From assembly GCA_000769715.1 (NCBI GenBank), contig JROS01000084.1, positions 1 through 64,000 on the forward strand: a DNA stretch of 64,000 bases. The letters are read 5' to 3'. Source of the stretch: Desulfobulbus sp. Tol-SR. Its GTDB lineage: Bacteria; Desulfobacterota; Desulfobulbia; Desulfobulbales; Desulfocapsaceae. A model generated the notes under the pieces. The model was not told the origin of the DNA. It saw only the letters and a list, made by a program, of their open reading frames with translations, and searched no databases. Numbering within the stretch: position 1 is the stretch's first letter; every line of letters begins with the position of its first letter. Below, piece by piece: positions 8,961 to 22,212 of the stretch. A program made the position numbers and the translations under genes.

Positions 8961-8978
8961 ACCACATCAAGACGGGGA

Positions 8979-10185
<1,207 letters not shown>

Positions 10186-10258
10186 ATAACAGCTTCTTTT
10201 TTCCGGTAGCCTTGACTGCTCTTTGAAAATTGAATATTTTCAATTTGTTCCAAATGGA
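10186..10258 (+). promoter_or_regulatory. CRISPR leader
   Basis: AT-rich 73 nt between cas2 stop and first repeat; contains perfect inverted repeat TTGAAAAT/ATTTTCAA at 10223-10243. Confidence 0.8.
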
Positions 10259-13200
10259 CCGTTCCCCGCACCCGCGGGGATGAACCGGTGATTCGAGGGG
10301 ATAGCCAGATGGTAAAAAACCGTTCCCCGCACCCGCGGGGATGAACCGCTCATCGTCATGGGACAGCGGAAAAAGATCAACCGTTCCCCGCACCCGCGGG
10401 GATGAACCGTAAATTATCGTTGCGATTGTGGAGTTATTAAACCGTTCCCCGCACCCGCGGGGATGAACCGTCAGTTAACCCTGGATGTTGTTTTAAGTTT
10501 GCCCGTTCCCCGCACCCGCGGGGATGAACCGGCGGGAAAGGTATCGGCAAAGGTGTTTTTGCACCGTTCCCCGCACCCGCGGGGATGAACCGAAGATCAA
10601 ACAGGCCATGAATTTCGATCTTCCCCGTTCCCCGCACCCGCGGGGATGAACCGGAAGCGCTCGATAACCTGTTCGCCCCGCCACACCGTTCCCCGCACCC
10701 GCGGGGATGAACCGTTCTGCCAGCGGGTGACAGCGACGTCGACGTACCGTTCCCCGCACCCGCGGGGATGAACCGTATTGTCTGTATGTCGGGGGTTCCA
10801 CCTACCGCCGTTCCCCGCACCCGCGGGGATGAACCGCGCTACCTGCCGCTCGCCCTGCAGATGTACGACCGTTCCCCGCACCCGCGGGGATGAACCGCAA
10901 CTCCTAAAAGACGCCGGGGTCAAACAGCGCCGTTCCCCGCACCCGCGGGGATGAACCGTTTGTTATAGAATATCCTAATCTTATTGTTCTCCGTTCCCCG
11001 CACCCGCGGGGATGAACCGGCCGAAGCCCGGCACCGGGAAGAGATGGCGGCCCGTTCCCCGCACCCGCGGGGATGAACCGGAGGGCGAGGAGAAAAAAGG
11101 CCGATTCGTCAGCCGTTCCCCGCACCCGCGGGGATGAACCGGCGGTGAAACGGTCGGACGAGATCGTCGCCGACCGTTCCCCGCACCCGCGGGGATGAAC
11201 CGGCAAGATCGACCAGAACCTCGAGGTCCAGAAGCCGTTCCCCGCACCCGCGGGGATGAACCGGACGCCTACCCGCACATGGCGACAACCAAACTCCGTT
11301 CCCCGCACCCGCGGGGATGAACCGATGTAGAATTGGCATGGGCAAACACTTGTAGGCCGTTCCCCGCACCCGCGGGGATGAACCGCACCTGGTGTCGATC
11401 ATCGATATCATCGACGGCCGTTCCCCGCACCCGCGGGGATGAACCGACCATAACTCTCTCAATAACGACATTGCCAACCCGTTCCCCGCACCCGCGGGGA
11501 TGAACCGCGTAAAGGAAGTATCGTCACTCGACATAAAAGCCGTTCCCCGCACCCGCGGGGATGAACCGATCACACCTCCCCCGTATCTGACGACCACCGA
11601 CCGTTCCCCGCACCCGCGGGGATGAACCGGTCAGCTTCCACCACATGGAACATGAGACCACCCGTTCCCCGCACCCGCGGGGATGAACCGGGGATTCTCT
11701 ACCAGATGGAAGACACGTGAATCCGTTCCCCGCACCCGCGGGGATGAACCGATCGTCCAGGCACAGCCAATCTACGCCGGCGCCCGTTCCCCGCACCCGC
11801 GGGGATGAACCGCATCCCAAAGAAAATGTTTTACTTTTCCGAATCCGTTCCCCGCACCCGCGGGGATGAACCGTATCAATGCCTTTTATCTCCTGGCAGC
11901 TGATACCGTTCCCCGCACCCGCGGGGATGAACCGCGGTCAATACCAAATGGAATAGGAGAGCGGGACCGTTCCCCGCACCCGCGGGGATGAACCGTTCGA
12001 GACGCTGCCGAACGATATCGCCCGCGACCGTTCCCCGCACCCGCGGGGATGAACCGCTGGTTAAACAGATCACGGTCTTCACGTTGACCCGTTCCCCGCA
12101 CCCGCGGGGATGAACCGTAATGAATCGTCCCTACATTTGGTGGGGAGGTCCGTTCCCCGCACCCGCGGGGATGAACCGATTGAGATCATCATCGGTGCGG
12201 TCGACACCGGCCGTTCCCCGCACCCGCGGGGATGAACCGGCGGTGGCCCAGACGGTCACCGCGAAAATCCTCCGTTCCCCGCACCCGCGGGGATGAACCG
12301 CGATCCGGAACCGCCAGCGGATTGTACCGAGGCCGTTCCCCGCACCCGCGGGGATGAACCGGTCCCCATGGGGGGACATCCCTGCACGTCCATCCGTTCC
12401 CCGCACCCGCGGGGATGAACCGACGTTCTGGAAGGTCGCCGACGACGCCGACGGCCGTTCCCCGCACCCGCGGGGATGAACCGTTGGAGGAAACGACGAT
12501 CGCCATGGACAGCGGCCGTTCCCCGCACCCGCGGGGATGAACCGGTACCCTGCGCCGACCGACAGACCAGCTCTACCCGTTCCCCGCACCCGCGGGGATG
12601 AACCGCAACACCTCGGCTGGTGGCTGGAGCGCTTGGGCCGTTCCCCGCACCCGCGGGGATGAACCGATAGGAATTGCTAACCGTTGCATCATAGGTTACC
12701 GTTCCCCGCACCCGCGGGGATGAACCGGACATACACTTTTCAGGATCGAGACGGAATCACCGTTCCCCGCACCCGCGGGGATGAACCGATAAAATAACCT
12801 ATGAATCATTTGTATATGGCCCGTTCCCCGCACCCGCGGGGATGAACCGACACGGTGAAGGATACCCGCTACCCGTTTTTGCCGTTCCCCGCACCCGCGG
12901 GGATGAACCGGTTGAAGAGCAGTATTTAAAGCCCCGACCCCGCCGTTCCCCGCACCCGCGGGGATGAACCGAGATTTGAGTTTTGGCCAACCAAGAGGAC
13001 TTCCCGTTCCCCGCACCCGCGGGGATGAACCGCCCCTTTGTTATTGGTTATTGGTTTAAAACGTCCGTTCCCCGCACCCGCGGGGATGAACCGCCTCTTC
13101 AGCCGCTTTCGGGTTTTTCAAAATGCCGTTCCCCGCACCCGCGGGGATGAACCGATCCGCGCGTCATAGATCCGCCGCTTCGGAGGCCGTTCCCCGCACC

Positions 13201-15335
13201 CGCGGGGATGAACCGAACGGCGCCATCAACCAGCTGCGGATCGTCGCCCGTTCCCCGCACCCGCGGGGATGAACCGACCGGGCTTGACTCCGGCGCCGGG
13301 GCCACCGACCGTTCCCCGCACCCGCGGGGATGAACCGTACGTCTGGATCGAGGGCTCCGGGACCGCACCCCGTTCCCCGCACCCGCGGGGATGAACCGGA
13401 CACCGTGCTGATGGCCGGGTCGTTCATCGACCGTTCCCCGCACCCGCGGGGATGAACCGACGGCGTTGTGCTGGGTATTTCCGGTGGCTTTCCGTTCCCC
13501 GCACCCGCGGGGATGAACCGGCCATTGAGGCTCTTGAAGCATCGATTGCCGGCCGTTCCCCGCACCCGCGGGGATGAACCGCCTGATCCGGTGGCTATCC
13601 GAGAGACGCAAAACCGTTCCCCGCACCCGCGGGGATGAACCGCAATACGTCCGGATCACCAAAGTCGAGCTGACCCGTTCCCCGCACCCGCGGGGATGAA
13701 CCGACGTCAAGAAAAGCATCGGGATCGTCAGAGAACCGTTCCCCGCACCCGCGGGGATGAACCGATGGCAGCGGCCAGCCAGAAGAAAACCGAGCACCGT
13801 TCCCCGCACCCGCGGGGATGAACCGATGACAATCGACATCCAGCCAGCCATCTCCGCCCGTTCCCCGCACCCGCGGGGATGAACCGAATCTCCAGGCTGC
13901 ATACGCAGCATAAAAGGGCCGTTCCCCGCACCCGCGGGGATGAACCGAGGTTGACGCGGCCGGGACGAACGGGGCCAAACCGTTCCCCGCACCCGCGGGG
14001 ATGAACCGCAAATGAACATGATCAAAAGCGAGCAGTCCCTCCGTTCCCCGCACCCGCGGGGATGAACCGGTCTTCCCCGCCGCAGAATGGGCACGTTTCA
14101 GCCGTTCCCCGCACCCGCGGGGATGAACCGGAGCTGCCGGTGGCGGTGATCGAGCATGGCTACCGTTCCCCGCACCCGCGGGGATGAACCGCGGTCATGG
14201 TGGTTCGCCGGCAGGTTGTCGGCCCGTTCCCCGCACCCGCGGGGATGAACCGACGAGCGAGTCGCGTTCGTTGAGTTTTGCCTCCCGTTCCCCGCACCCG
14301 CGGGGATGAACCGGTCCGCCGTATCCTTGCCGTCGATCTCGGCCACCGTTCCCCGCACCCGCGGGGATGAACCGTACAAGAGGGCCGGTTTTATTTTCGG
14401 GTTGTGCCGTTCCCCGCACCCGCGGGGATGAACCGGGCAATGTATATGCCAACCATTAGCGGAGAAACCGTTCCCCGCACCCGCGGGGATGAACCGATCA
14501 TCACATTGAAACAGGGTTGATATGATGACCGTTCCCCGCACCCGCGGGGATGAACCGTCTATGTTGTCCTGATTGTGCTCTGGTCTGCCCCGTTCCCCGC
14601 ACCCGCGGGGATGAACCGGCTACTATCAATCAGGCTTACGGCTGGGAGATCCGTTCCCCGCACCCGCGGGGATGAACCCCATGGCGACCCGGGCGAGTGC
14701 CGGGCGATCTGCCCGTTCCCCGCACCCGCGGGGATGAACCGGAGCAAAGGAACGGTGGATCCGAGGCGATGATCCGTTCCCCGCACCCGCGGGGATGAAC
14801 CGGACTCAACGGAGGAGGCAAGACGGAATACTGACCGTTCCCCGCACCCGCGGGGATGAACCGAGCTTGAGGTGGAAATCCTGGTTGACGGGTTCCCGTT
14901 CCCCGCACCCGCGGGGATGAACCGCACGACCAGGTGCTGTTCAGCCCCGAGGGCGACCGTTCCCCGCACCCGCGGGGATGAACCGAGTATTGCCGCGATA
15001 CCTGGGACCTGGGGAGACCGTTCCCCGCACCCGCGGGGATGAACCGAGGCGGCAACGGTCAAGGAGGAACAGGCCGCCCCGTTCCCCGCACCCGCGGGGA
15101 TGAACCGCTGAGCAGCGGTTTCGGTTACTCTCCATTCGGCCGTTCCCCGCACCCGCGGGGATGAACCGGCGAAAACGGCATGACATACATTCGCGTATTG
15201 CCGTTCCCCGCACCCGCGGGGATGAACCGACCATGATCCGCACCGCCACCGCAACCGAGATCCGTTCCCCGCACCCGCGGGGATGAACCGCCGGTAGATG
15301 TCGTCGTAAATTGATATCCTGGCCGTTCCCCGCAC
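10259..15335 (+). CRISPR. Type I-E CRISPR array: 83 intact repeats, 83 spacers, truncated terminal repeat
   Basis: Repeat CCGTTCCCCGCACCCGCGGGGATGAACCG every 61 bp (all repeat starts checked); one 33-nt spacer; penultimate-region variant repeat at 14651; terminal repeat CCGTTCCCCGCAC at 15323. Confidence 0.99.
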
Positions 15336-15556
15336 GCCGCTGACACCTTGGGGTGGTCAGTGGTTACCTCGGCCAGAGGAAGCTGCTGATTGCGTGTTTT
15401 TCGCATCTTTTCGTGACTCCATGAAGTAGTTAATTGCGTAATTTTGAGAGGTTACACAATTCTACTTACCATAAATCACCAAAAAAGGCACCCCAAAAAG
15501 GCGATTATTCTCAATTAATTCTCGATGTTATCTCCACATGGACAGACACTAACTAG

Positions 15557-17227
15557 TGTCCATCCGGAAACCCCTGTTTTGGATAAACAGAGGGCCTGAA
15601 TAGGTGCAAAAGTCCTCTTATGGCAATCAGCCAATGGAACTCATCGGATTTTCACCGCTGTTGACCGGATTCAGGGCATAGGATCCCCTCAAACGGGTAA
15701 ATTCTCAAAACCGGACGGGGTGTTTCAGGCTGAAGCCAGCTTTGTCCTGGCCAGCACAAGAAGGTTGTAGGAGACAACTGCGCTCCAAACGTAGCGGCCG
15801 AAACCTTCCCATCCCTTCCAGGTGCAGCGGTCAAGACCGAAGGCGCGTTTCAGGGTCGAGATTCCCGCCTCGATGCCGGCCCGGAAGTTGCGCAGCTTTT
15901 TGTACACCCAGGCACTCTTGGCCATGTCGATGACCGACAGTCCGCGCTTTTTGGCAAACACCGCGTCCTTGACGTGATGTCCCTTGGCGAAGGCAAGATT
16001 GGCCTTCGAGGCGAAACCACCGTCAGCCGACACCTGCCGGGGCATGCGGTCGTAAATCTCCTGCTGCCGCATCAGCAACGATTGGTACTGGGATGTGTCG
16101 GCAGGATTTCCGCGGACAATAAGGCAATCAAGGATCATCGACGAAACTCCACCCGTGACAAAGATCTTGTGTCCAAACTCCGTCTCACGGCGCTTTTTGA
16201 CGATGATATCGGTGTGGGTCTCAAAAAAGGAGACCACTTTCTCCGAGGCAGGGACATGCTCCTTCTTGAAAACTCGTCGCTCAGTCTGATCCATCACCCT
16301 GCCGAGAATGTCCACGGCCCGTGCCAGTTTCTCGGCCAAGACTCTTCCGGCAAAGAGTTCAGCCATCTCGTTCGATTGATGGGATGAAAGCTCGGGGATG
16401 GCCACCAAGGCATACGCCCTGACCTTGTCGGCATACAGCAGAAGATCCCGGTAGGCCTCTTGGCGAACTCTTTCCTTGTTGGTGTTGAGGATGACCATAA
16501 GCCGCTTCTTGACTACCCGCCGATGGTCGCTGTACATATAGCGGGGAGTCGGAGACAACTCTTTACCCCTGATCAGCCAGCGGGTGATGATGCGAATTCC
16601 ATCGGCCAGCAGGGTAGCGTCGGTGGGGTGATGGATGTCGGTCTCCACGGCGGTGGCATCGATCCGTACCTTGCGGCCGGACTCGATCTTTTCCTGCTGG
16701 GCGTAACCGACAATCGCCTGGTTGATCGCCTCCCAGGTTTCCTCCCGAAGGCCCTTGATGTTCTCCTGCAGAATTGACTTGCCGGGGTATTGTCCCGGAT
16801 CCAGGCGAGCGAAACCGCGGAAAGAGCTTGAGTCTTCCAAATGAAAAGCCAGCTCCTCATAGGTGAGTTGGCGGTACTGTTTGAGGATGGCACAACGAAG
16901 GACCTGGTCTGCCGTCATTCCTTTGCGACCGGTGCGGGTAGAGATGGAACGGACGATGTCCCGGTACACCATATCCAACATGCTCGGGGTCGCATCGAGT
17001 ACCTGGGACATCAGTTGCAATTCCTTGGCAATCTGATTGCGACCCACGCTGGTAAACAGATTCAATTGCGGGTTGAATTTTAGACGCATGGTTCAAGACT
17101 CCGATGGAAGTTAGCCAATGATATCATGTAATTTGATACCGCATACTACCATGCATCGCCATACAATCCTATCAAATTATGCCGGAAATTTAATAAATAT
17201 CAGCATGTTGGAGTTTCCGGATGGACA
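15557..17227. mobile_element. Insertion sequence with 18-bp TIRs and 8-bp target duplication
   Basis: Left TGTCCATCCGGAAACCCC, right complement TGTCCATCCGGAAACTCC; flanking CTAACTAG direct repeats at 15549-15556 and 17228-17235. Confidence 0.9.
15725..17089 (-). CDS. DDE transposase (IS1182/IS5/ISNCY-like)
   Basis: 454-aa intact ORF, DATAVETDIHHPTD, VSADGGFASKANLAFAK, within TIRs. Confidence 0.88.
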   Translation of the reverse strand: MRLKFNPQLNLFTSVGRNQIAKELQLMSQVLDATPSMLDMVYRDIVRSISTRTGRKGMTADQVLRCAILKQYRQLTYEELAFHLEDSSSFRGFARLDPGQYPGKSILQENIKGLREETWEAINQAIVGYAQQEKIESGRKVRIDATAVETDIHHPTDATLLADGIRIITRWLIRGKELSPTPRYMYSDHRRVVKKRLMVILNTNKERVRQEAYRDLLLYADKVRAYALVAIPELSSHQSNEMAELFAGRVLAEKLARAVDILGRVMDQTERRVFKKEHVPASEKVVSFFETHTDIIVKKRRETEFGHKIFVTGGVSSMILDCLIVRGNPADTSQYQSLLMRQQEIYDRMPRQVSADGGFASKANLAFAKGHHVKDAVFAKKRGLSVIDMAKSAWVYKKLRNFRAGIEAGISTLKRAFGLDRCTWKGWEGFGRYVWSAVVSYNLLVLARTKLASA

Positions 17228-17260
17228 CTAACTAGTGAGCCTGGAAACGAATCAGGAAAT

Positions 17261-18343
17261 CTAATGCTCTACGAGAATAGCATCTACTGTATCAACGGGT
17301 GCCGAGTATTTTTCCTTCTTCTGTAGAAAATGTTTTTCAACGACATAGAATGATAAAGTTGCGCAGAAAAATACGGCCACTGAACCGAGTGATATCAGGG
17401 AATACCATCGCCAGTTCAGTTTCTCCCTCAGGATTGTATAAATAGGCCAATGCCACAAATACAGTCCATAGGAAATTTTTCCAATCCAGCGGAGTCTGGA
17501 GTCAGATAATATTCTACTCAACAGGCTCTCGGGAAATTCTGTAAGCAAGAGCAAAACGCTCGCCGAGGCTATGGCAATAAGGGTAAGACCATAATAATAA
17601 TTAAAATAATCTCTGTGGCTACAAAATATTAGGAAGCAGTAGAGGAACACTGAGAATGCGACAGGAAATGTCAGTATTGTTCGTAATTTTTCTTTAGAAG
17701 GGAACAACTTGTAAGAAGCTAAAATGCTTAGAAGAGCACCAATCAACAGAGAGTCGGCACGAGTATCGAGCATCAGATACATGCGGTGGTATGATGTTCC
17801 CGTCAAAGTAAGAAGAATACGATTGCAGCTTACTATGCCGATGAGAATGACAAGGAAAGTTATGAGTTTTTGAGGAGTACTGAAAAACCTGAGTGCGACA
17901 ACCAGTAGCGGTGGCCAGAGGATATAAAACTGTTCTTCAAGAGATAGTGACCAAGTATGGGCAAGATAACCACCAGAATGGAGATTGAACGCCCAGGTCC
18001 AGTTTTGAGAATACAACAGGGTGATTGCGGCATCGTGAAGCGTAGATATCAAAGTTTTTGTATCTGTGAATAGCCAGGCATACGCAACAATAAAGGCTAT
18101 AAGCACCAATAGAGCTGGTATTAATCTCAAAATTCTGCGCATATAGAAATTTGCGATATTAATTACCCCCCTGGTTCTATGCTCCTTCAGTAATATACCG
18201 GTGATGAGAAAACCACTGATCACAAAGAATATATCGACCCCGATATAAGCGCCGAGCAGGCCGGGAACTTCGGCATGGGATAGCATGACCGTGAGAACAG
18301 CGACAGCTCGCAATCCATCTATGCCTCTGTAATAATCTCTCAT
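17261..18343 (-). CDS. OafA/YrhL-type membrane acyltransferase
   Basis: YYRGIDGLRAVAVLTVMLSHAE...GVDIFFVISGFLIT. Confidence 0.9.
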   Translation of the reverse strand: MRDYYRGIDGLRAVAVLTVMLSHAEVPGLLGAYIGVDIFFVISGFLITGILLKEHRTRGVINIANFYMRRILRLIPALLVLIAFIVAYAWLFTDTKTLISTLHDAAITLLYSQNWTWAFNLHSGGYLAHTWSLSLEEQFYILWPPLLVVALRFFSTPQKLITFLVILIGIVSCNRILLTLTGTSYHRMYLMLDTRADSLLIGALLSILASYKLFPSKEKLRTILTFPVAFSVFLYCFLIFCSHRDYFNYYYGLTLIAIASASVLLLLTEFPESLLSRILSDSRLRWIGKISYGLYLWHWPIYTILREKLNWRWYSLISLGSVAVFFCATLSFYVVEKHFLQKKEKYSAPVDTVDAILVEH

Positions 18344-18932
18344 CCTTTCCACATTATATGCCAGGCAAAAATTCCGTGGTGTTGCTGGTAGTTAGGCAAC
18401 ATCTTGTGAAGTTGGCAAAAGTTTAAAGGTAGGGGGAAAACAGCAGGAAAGGCGGTATGAAGTAATCGGGTCAATAGCAGTTTTCACTTACTACATCTCA
18501 TCCCCAAAAAACCGGACCTCCGTTGAGGCCCACTATAATTTCTACGGTGAAATCACCATAAATACAAAGTGAATTTCACCCTTTTTACGGGAAAACCTGT
18601 TCAGTAGTGTGCTATTTTGACGCAGAAATCAACGCATATTTTGGCTATTTTATGTGATGAACGCAACCTTCACGTCCTGGATTCAAGACATCGTCATCTC
18701 AGGAGTTGACTCCTTCCAATCTCTGGTCGTCCCATGGTCCCCTTCAAGACACCCAGGCGAACCCCCCAGGTTTGGTCAGTCGTACCCGCCCGGGGGTGTG
18801 GATCGAAACATTTTCGCCACTGCACCGCGGCGCCTTGTAAAACGTCATTGCTTCCAGTAGGCTGAAGACAGGCCGGCGATCCATCACTGCACGGTGCGAT
18901 GCCGTGCCCACTGACCACCATGGAGGTCTCCC

Positions 18933-19376
18933 ATGAAAAAGGTGCTCATCGCGTATTACAGCAGGACCGGCAATACCGATATCATGGCGGAATATATCGC
19001 CGAAGGCGTGCGTCTGAGCGGCAATGCCGTCGAGCTCAAGAAAATCATGGCCATCAAGAGCGAAAGGGATCTCGAGGGCTATGACGGGTACATCTTCGGC
19101 TGCCCGACCTACCACAAGCACATGACCGAGAACTTCAAGACCTTTCTCTTCATGGCCCAGAAGGCCGGCCTCAAGGGCAAGGCCGGCGGGGCCTTCGGCT
19201 CGAGCACCCATAGCGGCGAGGCGCCCGGGATCATCTTCGACACCATGGAGTTTGTCTTTTCGATGAAGATGACCGCCCTCGGTCCCTTGAATCTGAAGGA
19301 AAGCGCCCTCGATTCCGACGAGGGGATGAAGGCCTGCCAGGATTACGGCCGCTCCCTCGGCGCGATGCTGGCATAG
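18933..19376 (+). CDS. Flavodoxin family protein
   Basis: MKKVLIAYYSRTGNTDIMAEYIAEG FMN-binding P-loop. Confidence 0.85.
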   Translation: MKKVLIAYYSRTGNTDIMAEYIAEGVRLSGNAVELKKIMAIKSERDLEGYDGYIFGCPTYHKHMTENFKTFLFMAQKAGLKGKAGGAFGSSTHSGEAPGIIFDTMEFVFSMKMTALGPLNLKESALDSDEGMKACQDYGRSLGAMLA

Positions 19377-19399
19377 CAGTTGCGGGCCACACCCATCCT

Positions 19400-20044
19400 G
19401 TGAAAAAAACGATGCCGGATACCCTCATCTCCCCCGAAGTCAGCCGGATCCGATGCCCGTGGTGCGGCAGCGACCCGCTCTATCGCGACTATCACGACAG
19501 GGAATGGGGTGTTCCGGTCGACGACGACCGGCGATTGTTCGAGATGCTGGTCCTCGAAGGAGCGCAGGCCGGGCTGAGCTGGCTGACGATCCTGAAAAAG
19601 CGTGAGCGCTATCGCCTGGCCTTCGCCGGATTTGCCATCGACAGGGTCGCCGCCTTCACCGACGCCGACCGCCAGCGCCTGATCACCGACGCTGGCATCG
19701 TCCGCAACCGCCTGAAGATCGATTCGGCCATCCGCAACGCCCGCGGCGTGCTGGCGATCCAGGAGGAATTCGGGTCGCTGGCCGCCTACCTGTGGCGCTT
19801 CGTCGACAACCGCCCGCTCGACAACGCCTGGCGGACTCTGGCGGAGATCCCGGCCCGCAGCGGAGCATCCGACGCGATGAGCCGGGACCTGAAGCAACGC
19901 GGTTTCAACTTCGTCGGCTCGACGATCTGCTATGCCCTGATGCAGTCCGTCGGCATGGTCAACGATCACCTGGTCGATTGCTTCCGCTATGAAGAGACAA
20001 GAGAAATGGGTGCCGCAAGGAGCGCAGCATGGCCGAACAGCTGA
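19400..20044 (+). CDS. tag: DNA-3-methyladenine glycosylase I
   Basis: RCPWCGSDPLYRDYHDREWGVPV...LEGAQAGLSWLTILKKRE. Confidence 0.92.
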   Translation: MKKTMPDTLISPEVSRIRCPWCGSDPLYRDYHDREWGVPVDDDRRLFEMLVLEGAQAGLSWLTILKKRERYRLAFAGFAIDRVAAFTDADRQRLITDAGIVRNRLKIDSAIRNARGVLAIQEEFGSLAAYLWRFVDNRPLDNAWRTLAEIPARSGASDAMSRDLKQRGFNFVGSTICYALMQSVGMVNDHLVDCFRYEETREMGAARSAAWPNS

Positions 20045-20910
20045 TCGATCTTCCCCCCCGCGGGCTCGCCCTGCTCCACGCCTGCCAGCCGCAGGCGAGA
20101 GAGCAGATCGAAGCGCTGAGCGACATCGTGGTCGCCAGCCGGATTCGCCGACCGGCCCTGAATATCCTGTGCAGCGGCGATTTCGGCTGGGACCCGCAGT
20201 TTGTGGCCGGACTGGTGCGGAAATACAGCCAGGGCGGCCGGATCGCCCATGTCCTGTTCTATCTGACCAACGGACCGGCGTCACGGCATTGGAAGGAACA
20301 GAATCCGGACGGGTTCGGTTCCCGCATCGCCCCCGAGACCTTCCGCCGCAAAATCCTTGACGATGCCCCCTTCCGCCGATCGTTCCAGGACCTGGCGGCG
20401 AGACTGGCCCCGCTGCTCGTCCAGATCGGCCGGGCCGGCGGCCAGGCCGGCGTCGTGCCGCAGCTGGAGGATAACCAGAGCAACCGGAGTTTTGCGGCAA
20501 TGGTCGAGCTGGTGAAAAAATCCCTGCCGCCGGGAACGGCGGCGCGGTTGGGCAGGAACCCCTGCGTCGGCTGCTGGCCCGGCAACGAGGGGCGGGTGCC
20601 GGACGATTGTTTCCTCGAGGAGCACCACCATGCCGCCTCGACCGACTTCACCGTCGAAGGCGGGGTCGTCTCCAACGACGGCTGCACCTATGCCTATCCC
20701 GGCGAAAAACCCGATTTTCTCCCCTGGCTGCCGCTGGCCGATCTTATCGGGGTACAACGCCATACCGGCGACATGGGCAGCATCTTTCTGCTGTGGAATG
20801 CCGGATACCAGGGCCTCGGACACGTGTCGGAGCCGCCTGATCGGCGCCGCTATGTTGTGCCGACGCAAACCGAGCGGAAAATACTGATCGATTTTCTGCG
20901 GCAGAATTAA
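20029..20910 (+). CDS. Conserved hypothetical protein with Cys-containing PCVGCWPGNEGRVPDDCF motif
   Basis: Intact ORF, coupled to tag. Confidence 0.6.
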   Translation: MAEQLIDLPPRGLALLHACQPQAREQIEALSDIVVASRIRRPALNILCSGDFGWDPQFVAGLVRKYSQGGRIAHVLFYLTNGPASRHWKEQNPDGFGSRIAPETFRRKILDDAPFRRSFQDLAARLAPLLVQIGRAGGQAGVVPQLEDNQSNRSFAAMVELVKKSLPPGTAARLGRNPCVGCWPGNEGRVPDDCFLEEHHHAASTDFTVEGGVVSNDGCTYAYPGEKPDFLPWLPLADLIGVQRHTGDMGSIFLLWNAGYQGLGHVSEPPDRRRYVVPTQTERKILIDFLRQN

Positions 20911-20969
20911 AACGAGCCGACCGGACGCCGGTCGGCTCGCACCAAGGACAGGGGAAAGGGCGTCCCGCC

Positions 20970-22100
20970 TCAGTCGCCGAGGCAGGTCCCGACATTGCGG
21001 GCGCTGCTGACCCAGCAGTGGTCGAGCGGCACGGTGGACCGCTTGCCGACCACCTGGTCGAGGGGGATGGGCTCGGTGCCCTCGCCGCGGACGGCGATCA
21101 TCATTCCAGTCAGGCCCTGCTCGATATAGCCGACGCAGGCGCTGCCGAGACGGGTAGCCAGCACCCGGTCGGCGGCACTGGGCGTTCCACCGCGCTGGAG
21201 GTGGCCGAGGATGGTGATCCGCGACTCGAGACCGGTCATCTCCTCGAGCAGGCGGCTGAGTTTGAGCGTGTTGGTGCTGCGGTAGACGTCGAATTGCTGC
21301 AGGGCCTCCGAGGCCTTCTTCTCGGCCTTGGTGTTCTTGTCTTCCTTGGCCTTGGTCTTGTTCTTTTTCAGGATCTGGTACTTCTTGTGATCCTCCGCCG
21401 ACAGGGCCCCTTCCGCCACCGCGACGATACTGAAGTTGGTGCCCCGTTGCTGGCGCAGGCGGATCGCCTGGGCCACCTTCACCGGGTCGTACGGAATCTC
21501 CGGGATCAGGATGACGTCGGCGCCGCCGGCCAGTCCGGCACCGAGGGCCAGCCAGCCGGCGTTATGCCCCATGACCTCGACGACGATGATCCGGTGGTGG
21601 CTGTGGGCGGTCGAGTGCAGCCGGTCGATGGCCTCGGTGGCGATCTCCATCGCCGTGTGGAAGCCGAAGGTCAGGTCGGTCATGCCGACATCCTTGTCGA
21701 TGGTCTTCGGCAGGGTCATGATGTTGAGGCCCTTCTGGGCCAGGCGGAAGGCGTTCTTCTGCGTGCCGCCGCCGCCGATGCAGATCAGGGCGTCGAGGTT
21801 ATGGCGGCGGTAGTTTTCGCAGATGACTTCGGTCATATCCATGACCTCGCCGCCGACCGGCATCTTGTGCGGCTTGTCGCGACTGGTGCCGAGGATGGTC
21901 CCGCCCAGGGTGAGGATGGAGGAAAGGCCTTCGCGGTCGAGGCGCATGGTCCGGTTTTCGAGGAGGCCGCGGAAACCGTCACGAAAGCCGACGATGTCCA
22001 TTCTGCCGGTCCCCAGCGCCGTCTTGCCGATGGCCCGGATCGCCGCGTTGAGCCCCGGACTGTCGCCACCTGCCGTCAATATGCCGATATGTTTATTCAT
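20970..22100 (-). CDS. 6-phosphofructokinase family
   Basis: [23 protein letters not shown]...[11 protein letters not shown]...PKTIDKDV. Confidence 0.92.
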   Translation of the reverse strand: MNKHIGILTAGGDSPGLNAAIRAIGKTALGTGRMDIVGFRDGFRGLLENRTMRLDREGLSSILTLGGTILGTSRDKPHKMPVGGEVMDMTEVICENYRRHNLDALICIGGGGTQKNAFRLAQKGLNIMTLPKTIDKDVGMTDLTFGFHTAMEIATEAIDRLHSTAHSHHRIIVVEVMGHNAGWLALGAGLAGGADVILIPEIPYDPVKVAQAIRLRQQRGTNFSIVAVAEGALSAEDHKKYQILKKNKTKAKEDKNTKAEKKASEALQQFDVYRSTNTLKLSRLLEEMTGLESRITILGHLQRGGTPSAADRVLATRLGSACVGYIEQGLTGMMIAVRGEGTEPIPLDQVVGKRSTVPLDHCWVSSARNVGTCLGD

Positions 22101-22212
22101 ATTTCCGCCTGTTGGAATGAATGGCCTCAACGATACGTATCACAAGTATTCTTACATGGTCCCCTGCCCTTTTTCAAACAGACAATGCGCCCGATCGGCA
22201 GGCCCTGGCATT

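Noticed and set aside
15336-15430. Further CRISPR repeats or a second array beyond the terminal repeat
   Set aside because: Only a partial repeat plus an imperfect hairpin (CTGACACC..GGTGGTCAG); periodicity ends.
19343-20500. 385-aa minus ORF opposite tag
   Set aside because: R/G/P-rich shadow ORF; tag on the plus strand is unambiguous.
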